Of a DNA stretch of 64,000 nt, positions 1 through 11,587 are shown one piece after another. Origin of the DNA: Filosporella fistucella. Its lineage: Eukaryota > Ascomycota > Leotiomycetes > Helotiales. Position 1 is the stretch's first letter. Each line of letters starts with the position of its first letter. The notes under the pieces were generated by a model, which saw only the letters and a program-made list of their open reading frames with translations, had not been told where the DNA came from and made no database searches. Both the position numbers and the translations under genes were made by a program. The stretch covers positions 115,087 through 179,086 of the forward strand of contig JAQJZZ010000006.1 of the NCBI GenBank assembly GCA_030077755.1, read 5' to 3'.

Positions 1-2902
1 GATTATGCACAGACAACCCAGAGAGGGGAGGCTGTCTGCCATGAGACGGTCAACTATTCTGTAGCCTGGCCCGATGATGAGGCTATCTCTCCTACTCATC
101 ACGGTCTGGTCGATCATCTCCACGCCAGAGTCTTCTCGCTATTCATTGACGTGCTGTGCATATTCGCACAGGACTGTGGTGGCCTGGATGGTGTAGCAGA
201 GAGGATTGCCTGCTGGACAGCCCTGGGATCTGCATCAAGCTTGCCAAACTGCACTCGGCCCCGGCTGGTGGTTGTCGCCAGTATTCCCGGGCACACCTTT
301 GATTCGGAAGTCCTACGCTTTCGTCTGAAACTGTTAGCTAATCCCCGGTTCGCGGATTCGTTCTCGTCTTTGAGTACAGTAAACATTTTGGGGACAAGTT
401 ACCGCCCTTCGCCCTTGCTCTACAGTGGGGTTGAAGAGGTCATTTATCACGAAGCCAGTATGGCCCGAGTTGAGCGACTGAACACTCACACGTTGTTCTC
501 TATGATCCATATCGCGGCATTCTTTGAATCCGCCCTTCGACACTTCGTGAAGTCGCCACGATACACATTTGACTTCATAAGGAGCTCGAGAGAGGAAAAC
601 CAAATCTCCCCCTACTTTGCCAACCACCTCAAGTCATTCTTGAATCATAGTCTCAAACATAAGTTGGCTGATCACATCCTCTGGGATTTTGTTGGTTCCG
701 CTCTCATCTTTGACAGTTTCCCTCCCGATATGCATTGTGAGTACGTCGATTATCAATGGTCCTCGATACGCTAATTCTAGCCAAGTGTTCAATCCATCGG
801 AAGTATTTCGTACCCTATACCGGGAAGCTTGTCTCCTTGGAATCCATGATTACTCGAGCAAGAGACAACTGTCTGGCGAGATGATCTGTGGCGAGATCGA
901 GGCGCACATGATATCCTTTTTTTCCTTCATGAAATTCACCGGCCAGTCTGCTGCCACTCTCCGTCAGCAGAGCCTACAGCAAAACAGTGATTCCTGGCAG
1001 CTTCTGAAATCTAATGTCGATTGCTTCATCTGCCTTCAAAGAAAACCAGAGCATGCCTTGGAGTGTGGCCATAGTGTTTGCGACTTCTGTATGTGTATCC
1101 GCAACTTCAGCAGGCCAACGAGCGATCGAGAGTATTGTTTCGACATCAACACCTGCCCCCAGTGTCAGGCTCAGATCTGTTTCCAGGGCAGGAGGTTACC
1201 ACCCACCTGTCGGACAAGGTTCTTAGCCTTTGACGGAGGGGGTTCGAGAGGCATCGTCTCACTAGGCTTTGTCGACGAGTTGCAACAGGCGCTCGGACTA
1301 GACTATCCGGTTCAAGAGAACTTTGATTATGCAATCGGGACCAGTTCAGGTAAGCTATGAGTCTCTTCTGCTCCGGTCTTAACATCGAATAGGTGGACTT
1401 GCAGTCATCGGGCTCTTTGGGAAATATTGGACCCCGAAGGAGTGCCTTGCATTCTTCCGAAAATTTGCGAGGATCATATTCCCACCCAAGGCCGCCCCAT
1501 ATTCGATCTGCGCCTGGATCCGGCGTATCTTTCAATTCTATCTGGAAGACGGCAAGTATAACTCGGCGGCCTTGGAAGCGGCCCTCAAGGAAGCCCTTGG
1601 CCCCGGGCCGGTATTTGGTCCTGTGGCCTCAAGGCCATCTGGGATCAGATTTGCTGTTACCGCCACCACAATATCTGACGCTACACTATGTCTGATATCG
1701 AATTATAACGGTGAGGGCCAGACGGGCAAAAGTTCTGGTAGGTCGTGACACTACAGGATGTCGTATAGCAACTGATAGTGGAAGGATACAAGCACCTTCG
1801 AGCCGCGCAAGCAGCGGAGGAGATATTGCTATGGGAGGCGTGCGTTCCATCTGATAATAGGGGCTAGCTGCTAATGATTGGTAGGGCAAGATGCACGACT
1901 GCAGCACCAAGGCAAGATGTCACGCTGAGGCAAAATGTATTCGATGCTGACTAGCTCAGCTTCTTTAAACCCAAACGCCTCGGCGCGTTTGGTACTTTGC
2001 AAGACGGCGGTCTAAAGAACAATAACCCTGCTCGGCCTGGACTGCGGGCGGTGGAAGGCGATTGCGACCTGGTGCTCTCGATTGGGACTGGATTCGAGCA
2101 GAAGCTCGCATCACCCATAGCTTCAAATGTCCGAAATCTTTTTCAAGATGGGGCGGTGGCTCGTTTTTACCGAGCTTCTATGCACTCACTATCATTGGAC
2201 GGCCAAGTCAGTTGGGACGATCACTGGTTTGGCTTAGATGAAGATGCTAAGAGGCAGCAATTCCGGCTCAACTTACCCCTCGTGGGGAAGGAACCAGAGA
2301 TCGATGACGTCGACCAGATGCAATATCTACATGACCAGATACAGTATCACCTTGGTGATATCGACGGTATCGCTCGGGCCTTCAAAGCTGTAAGTTTCTT
2401 CTTTGAGCTTGATGGGCCATTGGTCCTTGAAGGGGGGCGCTACCACTGTCGTGGTTCTATCCTCTCTCGGAGCCCAGACAGCCGCAATCTTATCCAGAGC
2501 ATCGGCAGGAGCCACCCAAATTCGCAATTCTTCAACAAAGATCTTTCCCTTGGCTTCCTTAGCCCAAGCGACATCTGCAAGACTTGTGGGCGCTTTCAAA
2601 AGGCTATTACCTTCGACGTACGTCACCCTTCCGATCGGGTTGACCTACAGCTCGTTTTCAGTAGGCTGTTCCGCCGAAGCATCAGTGGATTCCCGCAGCC
2701 TCTGGAATGGTTTGTGTGGCGACAGAAACTTAACGCAAGGTTTGGACAGCCCGATCACAAGAGCAGGATCAAGCGCTCCGGGAGTCATTCTTGTAGCTGT
2801 GAGCTTCGACGCCACAGTGAGAATTCAGTCCCTGCCTCCGATAACAAAAAGCGCTCTAATCCTTTCTATTTGAGGAGACCGAAGAAGCGCAAATGTATAT
2901 AA
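1..2902 (+). CDS. RING-finger/patatin-like phospholipase, 5' end outside window
   Basis: The reading frame is already open at base 1, so the gene begins upstream. Exons join in phase with introns at about 741-780, 1350-1392, 1738-1778, 1840-1884 and 1912-1959. After an unassigned N-terminal region comes a RING-like zinc finger (CFICLQ, HALECGHSVCDFC, CPQC; about 1018-1165), then the patatin domain: oxyanion motif GGGSRG, nucleophile elbow GTSSGG created across the second intron, the WEAARCTTAAPSFFKP stretch assembled from three short exons, and the catalytic-Asp motif DGG at about 2003. A C-terminal FFFELDG...GSIL region and basic tail follow. Patatins hydrolyse acyl esters of membrane lipids; in fungi they often occur as NLR-type or stand-alone immunity-like proteins. 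The last intron has a GC donor. The first intron (40 nt) is the least certain boundary. Catalytic Ser and Asp are both present, so activity is plausible. Confidence 0.85.
1912..1959 (+). other. GC-AG intron in the patatin gene
   Basis: Only excision of this 48-nt segment, with the donor AG|GCAAGA and acceptor CTCAG, restores the conserved patatin string AAPSFFKP in phase. No GT donor nearby gives this join. AG|GCAAG is the known consensus of GC-AG introns. Confidence 0.75.
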
Positions 2903-3819
2903 CATCAAGAAAATATGTCGCGCGACGTTTTAAATTCCCAATCAAACACACTTCATCCTATCTCCTGAGCCTCGCGAACCCGCAAGCGGACGTGGTTCGC
3001 GAAGCCTTACTGGCACCTCTTCCTGTCGCTGAAGTAGCATCTTCCCTCTCATTTATTCTTACCTCTGCTTAAATTTACTCATCGGAAGCTCATGCTATCT
3101 TCTGTGTGAATTTACTGCTCTGTCATGTCGAGATGCAAGAGGCTCAATGAAAAAGTTATCAATCAGATAATCCATTTTCGTGCGTCTCACTCCTGAATTG
3201 GACACCAGCCCTAACGTGTCAAGTTATTTTTTAGACTTTGCTCCTGACTTACGCCAAACAATCACTGACTGGGATCGTGATTACAAAGCGGCGAAAACCT
3301 TTGCCTATGTCAAGATATATCTTCTTCTTATCAACCCCTTTCTTCGGACTTTGCCGGCAAATCTGAAATAATGGTGGCAGATTTTGGGATAATACAGGCG
3401 GTCCAGAGATACGCCAGCTTCCAGAAATCCCACTGAAAGGCTAGTGTAACAGTTGATATGCTTTTCAGGGGTAGAACAGACTATTGCGTCCTACATGACG
3501 GCGACCTCCCTTTCAAGCTAGGCGGAAGCAAAGGTTGGAGTTACGTACCCATATCCACTTATTGCCTTGAATAGCAAGAAAGCGGCGAAGCCGAATATAC
3601 AAACTACAGCCAACGTAAGTGCTATATAAACCTCACTAACTGCTCATCAAAAACAAACTCCCTCGCAAGTACAAGATAATATAAATGCCATATTTTGCGT
3701 CCTTTAGCAGTCAAGTCATTGCTCCTTTGGTGCGCACATGACCGTCGTCACCCAGCCAGAATCCACTCCTTCGACCTTCACAATCATTAGGCAGTTGAAA
3801 ACGGGCTCAAGTTGCATAA
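2903..3819. other. Intergenic, no supported gene
   Basis: Region between the patatin gene and the double-chromodomain gene. A short open frame at 3180-3371 has no recognisable features. It should contain the patatin terminator and the promoter of the next gene, but no clear motif was seen. Confidence 0.5.
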
Positions 3820-4758
3820 ATGCCAGGCCAGACTCCAAAAGAACGCTCTGCGATTTGGCGAATCCTTAATCCTGATATCATTGGACAGAAAGGTGTCTTT
3901 CAAACTCTTTTTCCAGCTATCGTGGCTAAAACAATTTAGAATATTCGGGAGTAGGACTGGACCATGGCAATAACAACGGTGATAGCGAACTTCCTGATAT
4001 GGAAAATTTGCTAGCCGGTGCGGGTAAAAACAAAATGACAGATGCAAAAATGGGCATGGACAAGAAGCCTAGTGAGTGTATTAAAAACAATAGCTTGGAA
4101 GTTTACTGATGATACCTTAGAAGCTTCACATCTCAGCGATGGCGGGTCTGACGCCACATCTCCAAGCGATGACCGCCATCCTGATTCCATTTCCACATCT
4201 AAAGCTGCCCCCGTAGCTCAAGTCCCGGATGATGAACCACCCCCTGCAACAATCACACACCCTCTGGTCGATCATCACCCAAGTTCCACGGCAACCACTC
4301 AACTGGGAGAGCCAACCACCAATCCAAACCGTATCTGGAAGGCCAAGAGGATTTTAGGCCGCATGATCAACGGTAGCGAAGTACTATACAATGTTGACTG
4401 GGATTCAACATGGGAATCTCGACGTGACCTGGGAGTGATTCGAGACGCACTAAATGATTTTGACTGGAAGCTGCAGGATACACATAGTCAAATTGACTAC
4501 ACGCATAAAAAGCAACCTTCAAAAGGGCTCAACGCTTCTATTGGTTTTTGGCAATGTCGCATCATGGGTCGGAGGATAATTGGAGGCAGTATTCAATATT
4601 GTCTTGCTTGGAAACCGACATGGGAGCCTGTGATGCACTTGACCGAGGCGAAGGAATTAATCGATGAGTTCGAAGCGAAGCGAAAATGGAAGAAGCGACG
4701 TAGGAGCACAGTTGATGATCTCGCTGATTGGAGCGTGACAAGTAAGCGACAAAGATGA
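3820..4758 (+). CDS. Protein with two degenerate retroelement-type chromodomains
   Basis: Three exons join in phase: 3820-3892, 3940-4071 and 4121-4758 (introns 47 and 49 nt), giving about 280 residues. The third exon is also open upstream to 4042, but the spliced model restores an acidic N-terminal motif, SELPDMENLLAG, like LPDIDELLSG in the chromodomain gene at 60585-62481. After a Pro/Ser/Asp-rich linker come two chromodomain-like units: RILGRMINGSEVLYNVDWDS...WESRRDL and GRRIIGGSIQYCLAWKPTWEP. Both keep the beta-strand and WE(P/S) pattern, but the first has a poor aromatic cage and the second lacks the usual G-Y before TWEP. The C-terminus is basic (KRKWKKRRR), a likely nuclear signal. 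Chromodomains bind methylated histone tails; histone binding here is doubtful. The start ATG at 3820 is inferred from phase. Confidence 0.65.
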
Positions 4759-5489
4759 TTCTGGAGTGCACTACACTAGTAGTGACAGTAAGGATACCTT
4801 ACGATAAAAAGAACGCTTGCGTGCAACAAACCGTGACAGACTCGAAAGTACAAATGCCCTATCCAAATTCCTTTTTATGATGGGAGTTTTTATTGCAATA
4901 TTCACAAAGTACTTTCTCTACTATTATATTTTTTGAGATATCCCCTCTTGGCAACGTCGTTCTTTCTCTGATAAGAAGCACGGGTCATCAGAGAATACTT
5001 CCACTGATGGCTCGTGCGGCCCGCTGTCGCGAGACCAACACTTTTACTATTTCGAGGAGTTATTGAAGAGGGGGAAAAGAGGGTAGCGAAGGGTATTGTA
5101 ACAATGCTATCATACATTCTGATTTGTGAATATTGTTCTACCTCGTGATTCCCATTTCACATCGAGGGAGCAAGTACGGCGAACAGCAGATTTCATAGGC
5201 AAAGCCCTCACCGCGAAAGTGGGAATTGAACAATTTAGTTAAGATTAATGTCTCTCCCTGCGTGCCGAGACGCACCCTGTAACGAGACAAATCGTAAGTA
5301 CTTCAAGTTCGAGTGACTTTAAATTTTTAAACGCGTCAAAAATGTTCTCTTCATTTTCGTTTCACACTCCTAGCCTATTTATTCCGAAAATTATCGTCGC
5401 GTCTTCGACGGAGGGGTATAACTCGTTTGATGAGCTACTAACGAGTATTAAAAAGGATAAGAAGAAAAGGGTGACGAAACCAAGTTCAG
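4759..5489. other. Intergenic; possible decayed 5' part of the BTB gene
   Basis: AT-rich. A frame at 5342-5692 is open and contains NSFDELLTSIKKDKKK, but it is out of frame with the BTB-like sequence that follows. It may be part of a frameshifted N-terminus. Nothing else was recognised. Confidence 0.4.
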
Positions 5490-5993
5490 TTGTTCGAGCG
5501 ACGCGAGATAGTTACCCAGAAGCACTATCACCAAGGCTACTCACGCCTGATCTCTACTCCCTGCAGTATCCGTTACTCATACCGCGTAACATCCACCTGC
5601 ACGCTTATGAACCAGCTAAACATTTCGAACCTAATCGGAGTTATTCCAACGCACGCCGCCTTGTACGTCTTAGGGGATCTCTGGCTTGTTGACGCGTTGA
5701 AGGCGTTTGCCTTATACAAGCTACACAAGACTTTATGCATACTCCCGCCCGACAATAACAACATCGACGATGTTCTCGATCTTGCAAAATATGCATATGG
5801 TGAGGAGGGAAAAGGTTCAGGGGAAGGAATCGGTGAACTACGGAGCATGGTTTGCCAGTACATTCGTCAACATGCTGCGGTATTTTCTCTTCATACTGGA
5901 TTTATAGAGCTTCTTGCGGAGGAAGGCCAGTTTATGAAAGATATCTTTAAGTTTGTGATACAGAGGATGGAGCAATACTGTTCCAAAGAGTAA
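5490..5993 (+). CDS. BTB/POZ-family C-terminal region, 5' end unresolved
   Basis: The first in-frame ATG is at 5607; the frame is open from 5490. The sequence LYVLGDLWLVDALKAFALYK followed by LHKTLC and, later, GIGELRSMVCQYI and FIELLAEEGQFMKDIFKF matches the helical region that follows the BTB fold in a large fungal BTB family. The BTB core itself, normally about 100 residues including an S-D-x-T/L-V...HK motif, was not found in any frame upstream, so the gene is either truncated or its 5' exons are frameshifted. BTB proteins mediate dimerisation and Cullin-3 binding. It converges on another BTB remnant only about 30 bases downstream. Confidence 0.55.
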   Translation: MFERREIVTQKHYHQGYSRLISTPCSIRYSYRVTSTCTLMNQLNISNLIGVIPTHAALYVLGDLWLVDALKAFALYKLHKTLCILPPDNNNIDDVLDLAKYAYGEEGKGSGEGIGELRSMVCQYIRQHAAVFSLHTGFIELLAEEGQFMKDIFKFVIQRMEQYCSKE

Positions 5994-6024
5994 TCCTGAA
6001 TCCCAAGGCCTCCTTTTCCTTTTT

Positions 6025-6351
6025 TCAACGTGACCCATCAATCCTTCTACTCAATAATCCCGCAAGGTCTCTAGCAAAACACCCTCCATCTGCCATCAAT
6101 TCTAGGAAGCCATTCTCTGTCACTATCGTCTTATACCAGCACATAACAAACTGTACAACCATACTTCTCAAACATTCTATATCTTCCCCACTATCATTGT
6201 CTCGCGTGTTGTCGTTGCTATAGCTGAAATGGATTAGATCGATTATCTTCCCCAATATACGCTTCTATGAACTCTCCTCTCTAGGCATGATATTCTTCCG
6301 AAAATCTTCTTCTAGTAATAGTGCATAGCTAGAAGTTCTCGTGATACATGA
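6025..6351 (-). pseudogene. BTB-family remnant, opposite strand
   Basis: One frame is open from 6351 down to 6025 apart from a TAG at 6265-6267. The part after the stop contains DIECLRSMVVQFV, GFLELMADGGCFARDL and GLLSRRI, which parallels ELRSMVCQYI...FIELLAEEGQFMKDI of the converging gene at 5490-5993. This is the C-terminal segment of a BTB-type protein. No BTB core was found upstream on this strand. Identity between the two is too low for a recent inverted duplication, so they look like two old family members lying tail to tail. Confidence 0.5.
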
Positions 6352-6959
6352 CTAGGCCCTTAGCTCCCTTCGCCTTCTGGAGCCCCCGGTGAGGTTTATT
6401 AAGTTCTTTGATGGTCTCGAAGATTTATAAATATCGTTTCCCGCATTCGCGAGTCCTACGGATGAGTATCGGGAGTCTGTCCTGCATCACAAGTCGACGC
6501 TGAAAAGAGTGGTACACCAGCAAGTGGGGGTCCCCTTGACCCAGGATATCTTTTATTGGTGAGAGGCCAATCGAAGCTCCGTTGGAGGGATGCAACCCTA
6601 ATTGTCGTGGAGTCGGTCGCCTGCTGAATACATAGTAAGTAAGGCACTGTTACAAGGATGAGCCACCTAGGCTTACTGCCTGGATTCCCGTGAAGTCTTC
6701 ATCGCTAGCCCAGTTCAGGGACAGACGTTAGACGATCATTTTGAGTCTATTTTTACAGGTGAATATTGCCACGAATTACTCTGATCTTCCTCAGAAATAG
6801 TACTTGCCAATGTATTTGCAATGCCTTAGAGCAGCCTCTTAGCCACGTCGCAGTAGGCTGTCTCCCTGGATCCCAACTACCCCAGGATAGATCACGTGCC
6901 CGATGAACTTCATGTTAAATACTTAGCAAGTATATAGAGGGTGCTAAATCAGTACTTGA
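6352..6959. other. Intergenic, no supported gene
   Basis: A 63-residue minus-strand frame (6456-6647) has no convincing similarity. No repeats or RNA genes were seen. Confidence 0.4.
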
Positions 6960-8330
6960 GAGGAGGGAAATGGCCTTCTATATGGTATCATCAAGAACAA
7001 AGGGATTTTAAGCGGTTGCCTGCAAAAAAAGAAGAGATCTTCAGAATTATCACATGACCAACCAAACCTTCTATCTGAAGTGATCAGTCAGGGATACGGC
7101 TACACGCAGGGCTTGACGATACGCGAAGCCGCTGGCGAAGCATATAAGAAACCGCAATGCCCCAAGACGGTGGAAACTTCCTTTCCCGCTTCTCAACACT
7201 TTGTGCACTACCAGACAGTCACTTTAACCACACCACTACAGGCCACGGCAAGCATGTCAATGGCACACAAGGTCCAATATGATATGGGAAAATGGCTCCA
7301 CCAGAATACTCCCATCGCTACAGGAGCAGTGAGATATGGAATCCCGAATCTGCCTGCTACCTCCAAAACTGCGACTATCAAGAGGGAGTTGGTGAACATG
7401 TGCCGGGCATTTGGAGCCGAGGGTGATGACTGGCAACTCCTGGAGAACCCTCTAGGCTTCCCTGATGCTAAGACTAAGGCCAATTGGACTACCACAGGCG
7501 ACCGATGGGATGTCAAAGACCTTCTGACTATTGGTCATCTCGAGACGTCAAAGTTCTACCCAGGCACCACGTATAAAATTGCCATGTTTATCACTAGGCA
7601 GAGACCATGGGTAGGCCAATCATATCGAGAATGGTCAACAGAAGACTGGCATTGCTGGGTGGGCATAATCAGGAAGCTTCCGGATGAGTCGGGGATGACC
7701 GGGAAAGAACTTATTATCTGGGACAGCAACTTCGATGAGCACGGAAGATGGGGCAAGCTTCCCCGTGCTATGGGCGCACAAAACGTCCTAGTAGAGAAGA
7801 TGAGGCGGAAATCGGTCATCGAACGGGTTTGGATTGGGGGAGGTGGAAATTCGGAGGAAGGGTTGTGCCTCCAATTATCATTCAACTTCATTCACGGAAT
7901 TCTATGCGGCAGGGGAGTCGGTAACCTACCACGGTGGGACGAAATGAGGGAATATAACTGGACTGAGGTCGACTTCATGCGTATAACCCGGAATAGCGCA
8001 TCTTGGGCCTCAACTAGATGGCTGCTGGATTGCTATGCAAAAGGTCTGAGTGAAGAACGCATAAAGGAGGTGCTAGTGAAGAATAAGGCATCTGGGCTGG
8101 AGGTGACTATGGAGACACCTTGCGAAGGAAAGGGAGAAGGGAGGAAGCATGGATCAAATGAGGACCCGGGAGATGGAAGAAGCATAAAGAAGCAGAAGCG
8201 GGGGGAAAGGTGGGCTACACCTCACCTTAGCAGGGTCCAGACACGGTCCAACTCTACGGGATATCGTGAGGGGGTATCATCAACTGCAGAAGCTCACTTC
8301 TCGCCAAATGACCTAAACGTCCAACTCTAA
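6960..8330 (+). CDS. Orphan with a possible Ulp1/papain-like protease signature
   Basis: The frame is open from 6960; the first ATG in it is at 7254 (MSMAHKVQYDMGK), giving 358 residues. An upstream exon or a start before 7254 is possible because the preceding in-frame sequence also looks coding. The central region contains EDWHCWVGIIRKL, ELIIWDSNFDEH and EEGLCLQLSFNFIHGIL. That His...Asp...Cys order and spacing resembles adenain/Ulp1 (C48-like) cysteine peptidases, but the usual Q-x5-C-G around the nucleophile is missing. The last ~80 residues are low-complexity and basic (KKQKRGER), which suggests nuclear location. The function is therefore unassigned; the peptidase idea is inference. Confidence 0.6.
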   Translation, partial: EEGNGLLYGIIKNKGILSGCLQKKKRSSELSHDQPNLLSEVISQGYGYTQGLTIREAAGEAYKKPQCPKTVETSFPASQHFVHYQTVTLTTPLQATASMSMAHKVQYDMGKWLHQNTPIATGAVRYGIPNLPATSKTATIKRELVNMCRAFGAEGDDWQLLENPLGFPDAKTKANWTTTGDRWDVKDLLTIGHLETSKFYPGTTYKIAMFITRQRPWVGQSYREWSTEDWHCWVGIIRKLPDESGMTGKELIIWDSNFDEHGRWGKLPRAMGAQNVLVEKMRRKSVIERVWIGGGGNSEEGLCLQLSFNFIHGILCGRGVGNLPRWDEMREYNWTEVDFMRITRNSASWASTRWLLDCYAKGLSEERIKEVLVKNKASGLEVTMETPCEGKGEGRKHGSNEDPGDGRSIKKQKRGERWATPHLSRVQTRSNSTGYREGVSSTAEAHFSPNDLNVQL

Positions 8331-10463
8331 TTCCTCGAAGATGGTTCATCTCAAATGTCCTTCCAAGACTGCTCGTGGAGCTTTCATCTGGGAACAAGCA
8401 GCTTTGGGACAAGCTTTTTCTAATTCTTGGCGTGCTTTCCTATTACTGTTGTCAAAATAAAGTCCCAATCCTGCTTTGCAGCCTCTGAGCTTGGTTGTGC
8501 TTTGGTTTTCGTGCGATAAATAAGGCAGAAGCCTTTCTAATCAAGAGGTATATTGCTAACCTAGACCTTGCCATGCTATTCCTTCTCCCTTGTGACCTCC
8601 TGCAGCTTTGTCGTTTTGATTCAGCCAAGCACTTCAATCGTGTAAGTTAGTGGTGATGCTTCGCCGCTTTTGAATGACATAAGTGTTAAAATCGTACTGA
8701 TATTAAGGTCCTTTGGAGCTAGGAGAAAGGGTCTGACTAAAACTCCAAGTATCTGTGAATAGAACTTCTTCAGATGCTAGTAATTTGATAATGAAACCGT
8801 GATGCTAACCCTCTTCACACCAAGATGGTATGATAACTCGGGATTAGGTGATCCCACAAAAGCCAACTCGTATGGCAGGCAGGAGTGCTAGAAGACGGCA
8901 GGTTTTACGCTTTGCTTTGTTACGGTATTTGGTGGGAAGAGCAGAAAAGGAGTTAGCCGGGGAGAGATTCGATGATAGCAGAGATTTCGCTCCCCGACTC
9001 AAGTTGTATAACCATACCTCTTTGTGTAGACTATCAAAGGAAAAGAGTTTCAGTGCAGTGAACAATGTCTGCCATAGAAAGGAGAAGATACTGGCACAGC
9101 TTAAGAACATGGTCGAGCAGATGCGGCGTATTTCCCCTCCCTCAGGCCAAGGCATATTAACGTCGCAGGCGGACCATTATTTGATGCTCGCCTCTCTGGG
9201 GGGTCGTATCAGGAGCCATTTAATACTGCGCAAGATTTCCACAGACATCTGCGCGACAGCTAAGTTACGACGGTGGAAAAAAAGATGCGCCCGACGCGAA
9301 TAGGCTCGTGGAGTGGCATAACCAATTTTGCGGTGAGCCAGTGTTCACGCATGGGGATTGGAGTACAATGAAACATGGGGTGAGGGAATGGGAATCCAGA
9401 TAACGTTCTCGTTCGTACCGGAACTTATGATTGTCGGTTAGTTTGTTTTGGGGCAAGCTGGACAGATGGTTGGGTGGATGATGAAGCTTATGGATTTTGT
9501 AGCCTCTCCTAGATAATGCCCGTATATAGTGCGCAGAAACTCTGCTCATTGTGGTCTCTCTTGCCGTCGAATTGCAACTCAAGTAACACTAATGGGACGC
9601 TCCACAAATAATTGCCGTCGGGCTTAAATAAGGTTTCGACGTTTCTCTGCTAAAACTGAAAGCCTGTTCTGCCATCGCACCTTCGCACCTTCCAACAAAC
9701 AGCTAATTCTGCTGCCACACCATTACATACATTAATTAAGCTACTGTTCTGATGTCAAACATCTCCTAGCAAGTTGCCAGTTCTGGTGCCACACTAATTT
9801 CCAAAACCAAGCAGCTATTTTTGCTATCACACCTCTTTCAACGCGCAGCACGCAGCTATTTTTGGTTCTGACAGCCGAAAATGGCTTTCGTTTCCAGTCA
9901 CCCGAAGCAAATCACGTGATATCACAATCATTAGCTACGCTGAAAGATATCCTCCATGTCGTGCAGACTGTAGAGTTTTCTTTCTAAAGTTGGGCTTAAA
10001 TGTCTAGATTTGTGACTTGGGTATGAGATTAAAGATTTAAATCTGAGCATAGAATTGATGAAGATTGAAGAATTTGAGTAAGTTATTAATTTTGGAGATT
10101 GCTGGCTGGTAGTTAAAGAATTGAGGTTGGAAGGAATGAAGCGACAAAACGACCAATGCCTCTGGTGGTCTTGCCATGCTATCACTTGATATGGAACGGA
10201 TATGTCAAGCATTCGTGTCTACATAAAATTGGTTAATCGCGTTGATACTTATTGATAGTGCACGCAGATCAGCTCGTGGATACGTTTCTATCAAGAGGTA
10301 CGTCTCCAAAGAACTTTGAGGTATGGAGGCCGGATCGATGCTCCAATGTCAACTCGCTTGACTACCCCACTTTGTGGGATCTGCCGATGAGCAGATAAAC
10401 CAGCCATTTTCATGTCATCTTGATCACAACATCCAGACGTCTTATTTCCCATAATTCTGAACC
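8331..10463. other. Intergenic; one weak 151-codon frame
   Basis: A plus-strand frame 8848-9303 encodes a basic 151-residue peptide without recognisable domain; the opposite strand is open over the same interval, so it is not called. Positions 9700-9875 hold degenerate repeats (listed separately). The stretch just before 10464 should contain the promoter of the HD-domain gene. Confidence 0.4.
9700..9875. repeat. Degenerate dispersed repeat around CAGCTATTTTTG
   Basis: Four related segments can be read: at about 9701 (CAGCTAATTCTGCTGCCACA), 9770 (AAGTTGCCAGTTCTGGTGCC), 9812 (CAGCTATTTTTGCTATCACA) and 9849 (CAGCTATTTTTGGTTCTGAC). Spacing is irregular. No terminal inverted repeats or target duplication were seen. 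Confidence 0.4.
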
Positions 10464-11224
10464 ATGGAGGAGGCAATTTACTCAAAATTAGACGCATCTC
10501 CACTGCCATTCTTACATCTGATAGAGTGTCTTAAGCACTTGCCCCGAACGGGGTGGATGAGATTCATCGACAGACCCGAATCTGTAGCTGCCCATTCGTG
10601 GCGTGTAACAGCTCTGGGAATGTGCGCGCCGGTTCGGATAATCTTCCACTCGGATTTAACTTAGCTAACCTGTAGATAGGACGGAGTGGATGTGGAGAGA
10701 TGTATGTTTCTTGGGCATTGCCACGACATGGCGGAATCAGTGGTAGGAGACATCCCCACATTTGCTGGTATGCCTAAAGGTAAATGTTGTCTGTAGATCG
10801 CCTGACCGCCGTTAAAGACTGACAAATATCAGAGCGCAAGCACAAATTAGAAGACTTTGGAATCCGATATATAGAGAGTTTATTGAAACCCTTCAAGCCA
10901 ATTCTTGGCGCAAAGATCAGGGCCGCTTGGGAAGAGTATGAAGCGGGAACGACACCGGAAGCCCAATTTGTACGAGAGTGCGATAAATTGGAGTGTCTGG
11001 TTCAGGCACATGAATACGAGCTACTGACCAATGGGGAGCAGGAGGGTCTCCAAGAGTTTCAGGGATTGATATCAAAAATCAAGTCTAAGGAGGGCAAAGC
11101 GTGGGTAGCGTTGTTGCAGGAGGAGATTATTCGGTTGATAGTATTGGAGGCGTTACGGAAACGATTTGAGGATAAAGCTCAGGATACCAGGAGCCTTATG
11201 TACGCATTAAGGTCAGGGAAGTAA
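10464..11224 (+). CDS. HD-domain 5'-deoxynucleotidase, HDDC2/YGK1 family
   Basis: Three exons (10464-10631, 10680-10779, 10833-11224) give 219 residues, close to the ~200 of the family. Conserved blocks are visible in order: LPRTGW, the first metal-binding His in [11 protein letters not shown], the HD pair in [25 protein letters not shown] immediately after the second intron, and [20 protein letters not shown] with the C-terminal metal-binding D. These are the hallmarks of enzymes that dephosphorylate deoxynucleoside 5'-monophosphates using divalent metal. Compared with relatives, a few residues between the first His helix and DGVDVERC are missing at the first splice junction, whose donor (GTTCGG) is weak; an alternative donor could change a handful of residues. 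Cytosolic nucleotide metabolism is expected. Confidence 0.85.
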
Positions 11225-11587
11225 ATAGCTCAATTATCTCAATCAAAGTCTTTACCCGTTAAAGGAAACTTGATTTTTTAAAATCAGAAATCTCGTGCTA
11301 AAATTACGTTAATATTAAATTCAATATTCTCAATTTCTCGAATTCGGTGTCCAAAAGTGATAATTTCTTAAATTATAAGAAGGAAGAGGAAAGCAATCGT
11401 AAACGTCAACGACCACACACTAGAAACAATTTCGTATCACAAGTGAGATTACCGGGGAGCTTGGGGCAAGGTGGGAAGTCACGGCCACCTTTAGCATTTT
11501 TGGCAACGCGGAAGCTGGATGCAAAGCTTAAATACCTCAACCATGATCTAAGATACCCACGAAGAGTCCTTGCCGCCCTCGTTTGGA
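11225..11587. other. AT-rich intergenic stretch
   Basis: Low-complexity A/T runs up to about 11390, then weak short frames on both strands. It lies between the converging HD-domain gene and the minus-strand orphan, so it probably holds both 3' ends. Confidence 0.45.

Noticed and set aside
8844..9303. Overlapping plus and minus frames of 103-151 codons
   Set aside because: Both strands open, no splice support, no recognised motif.
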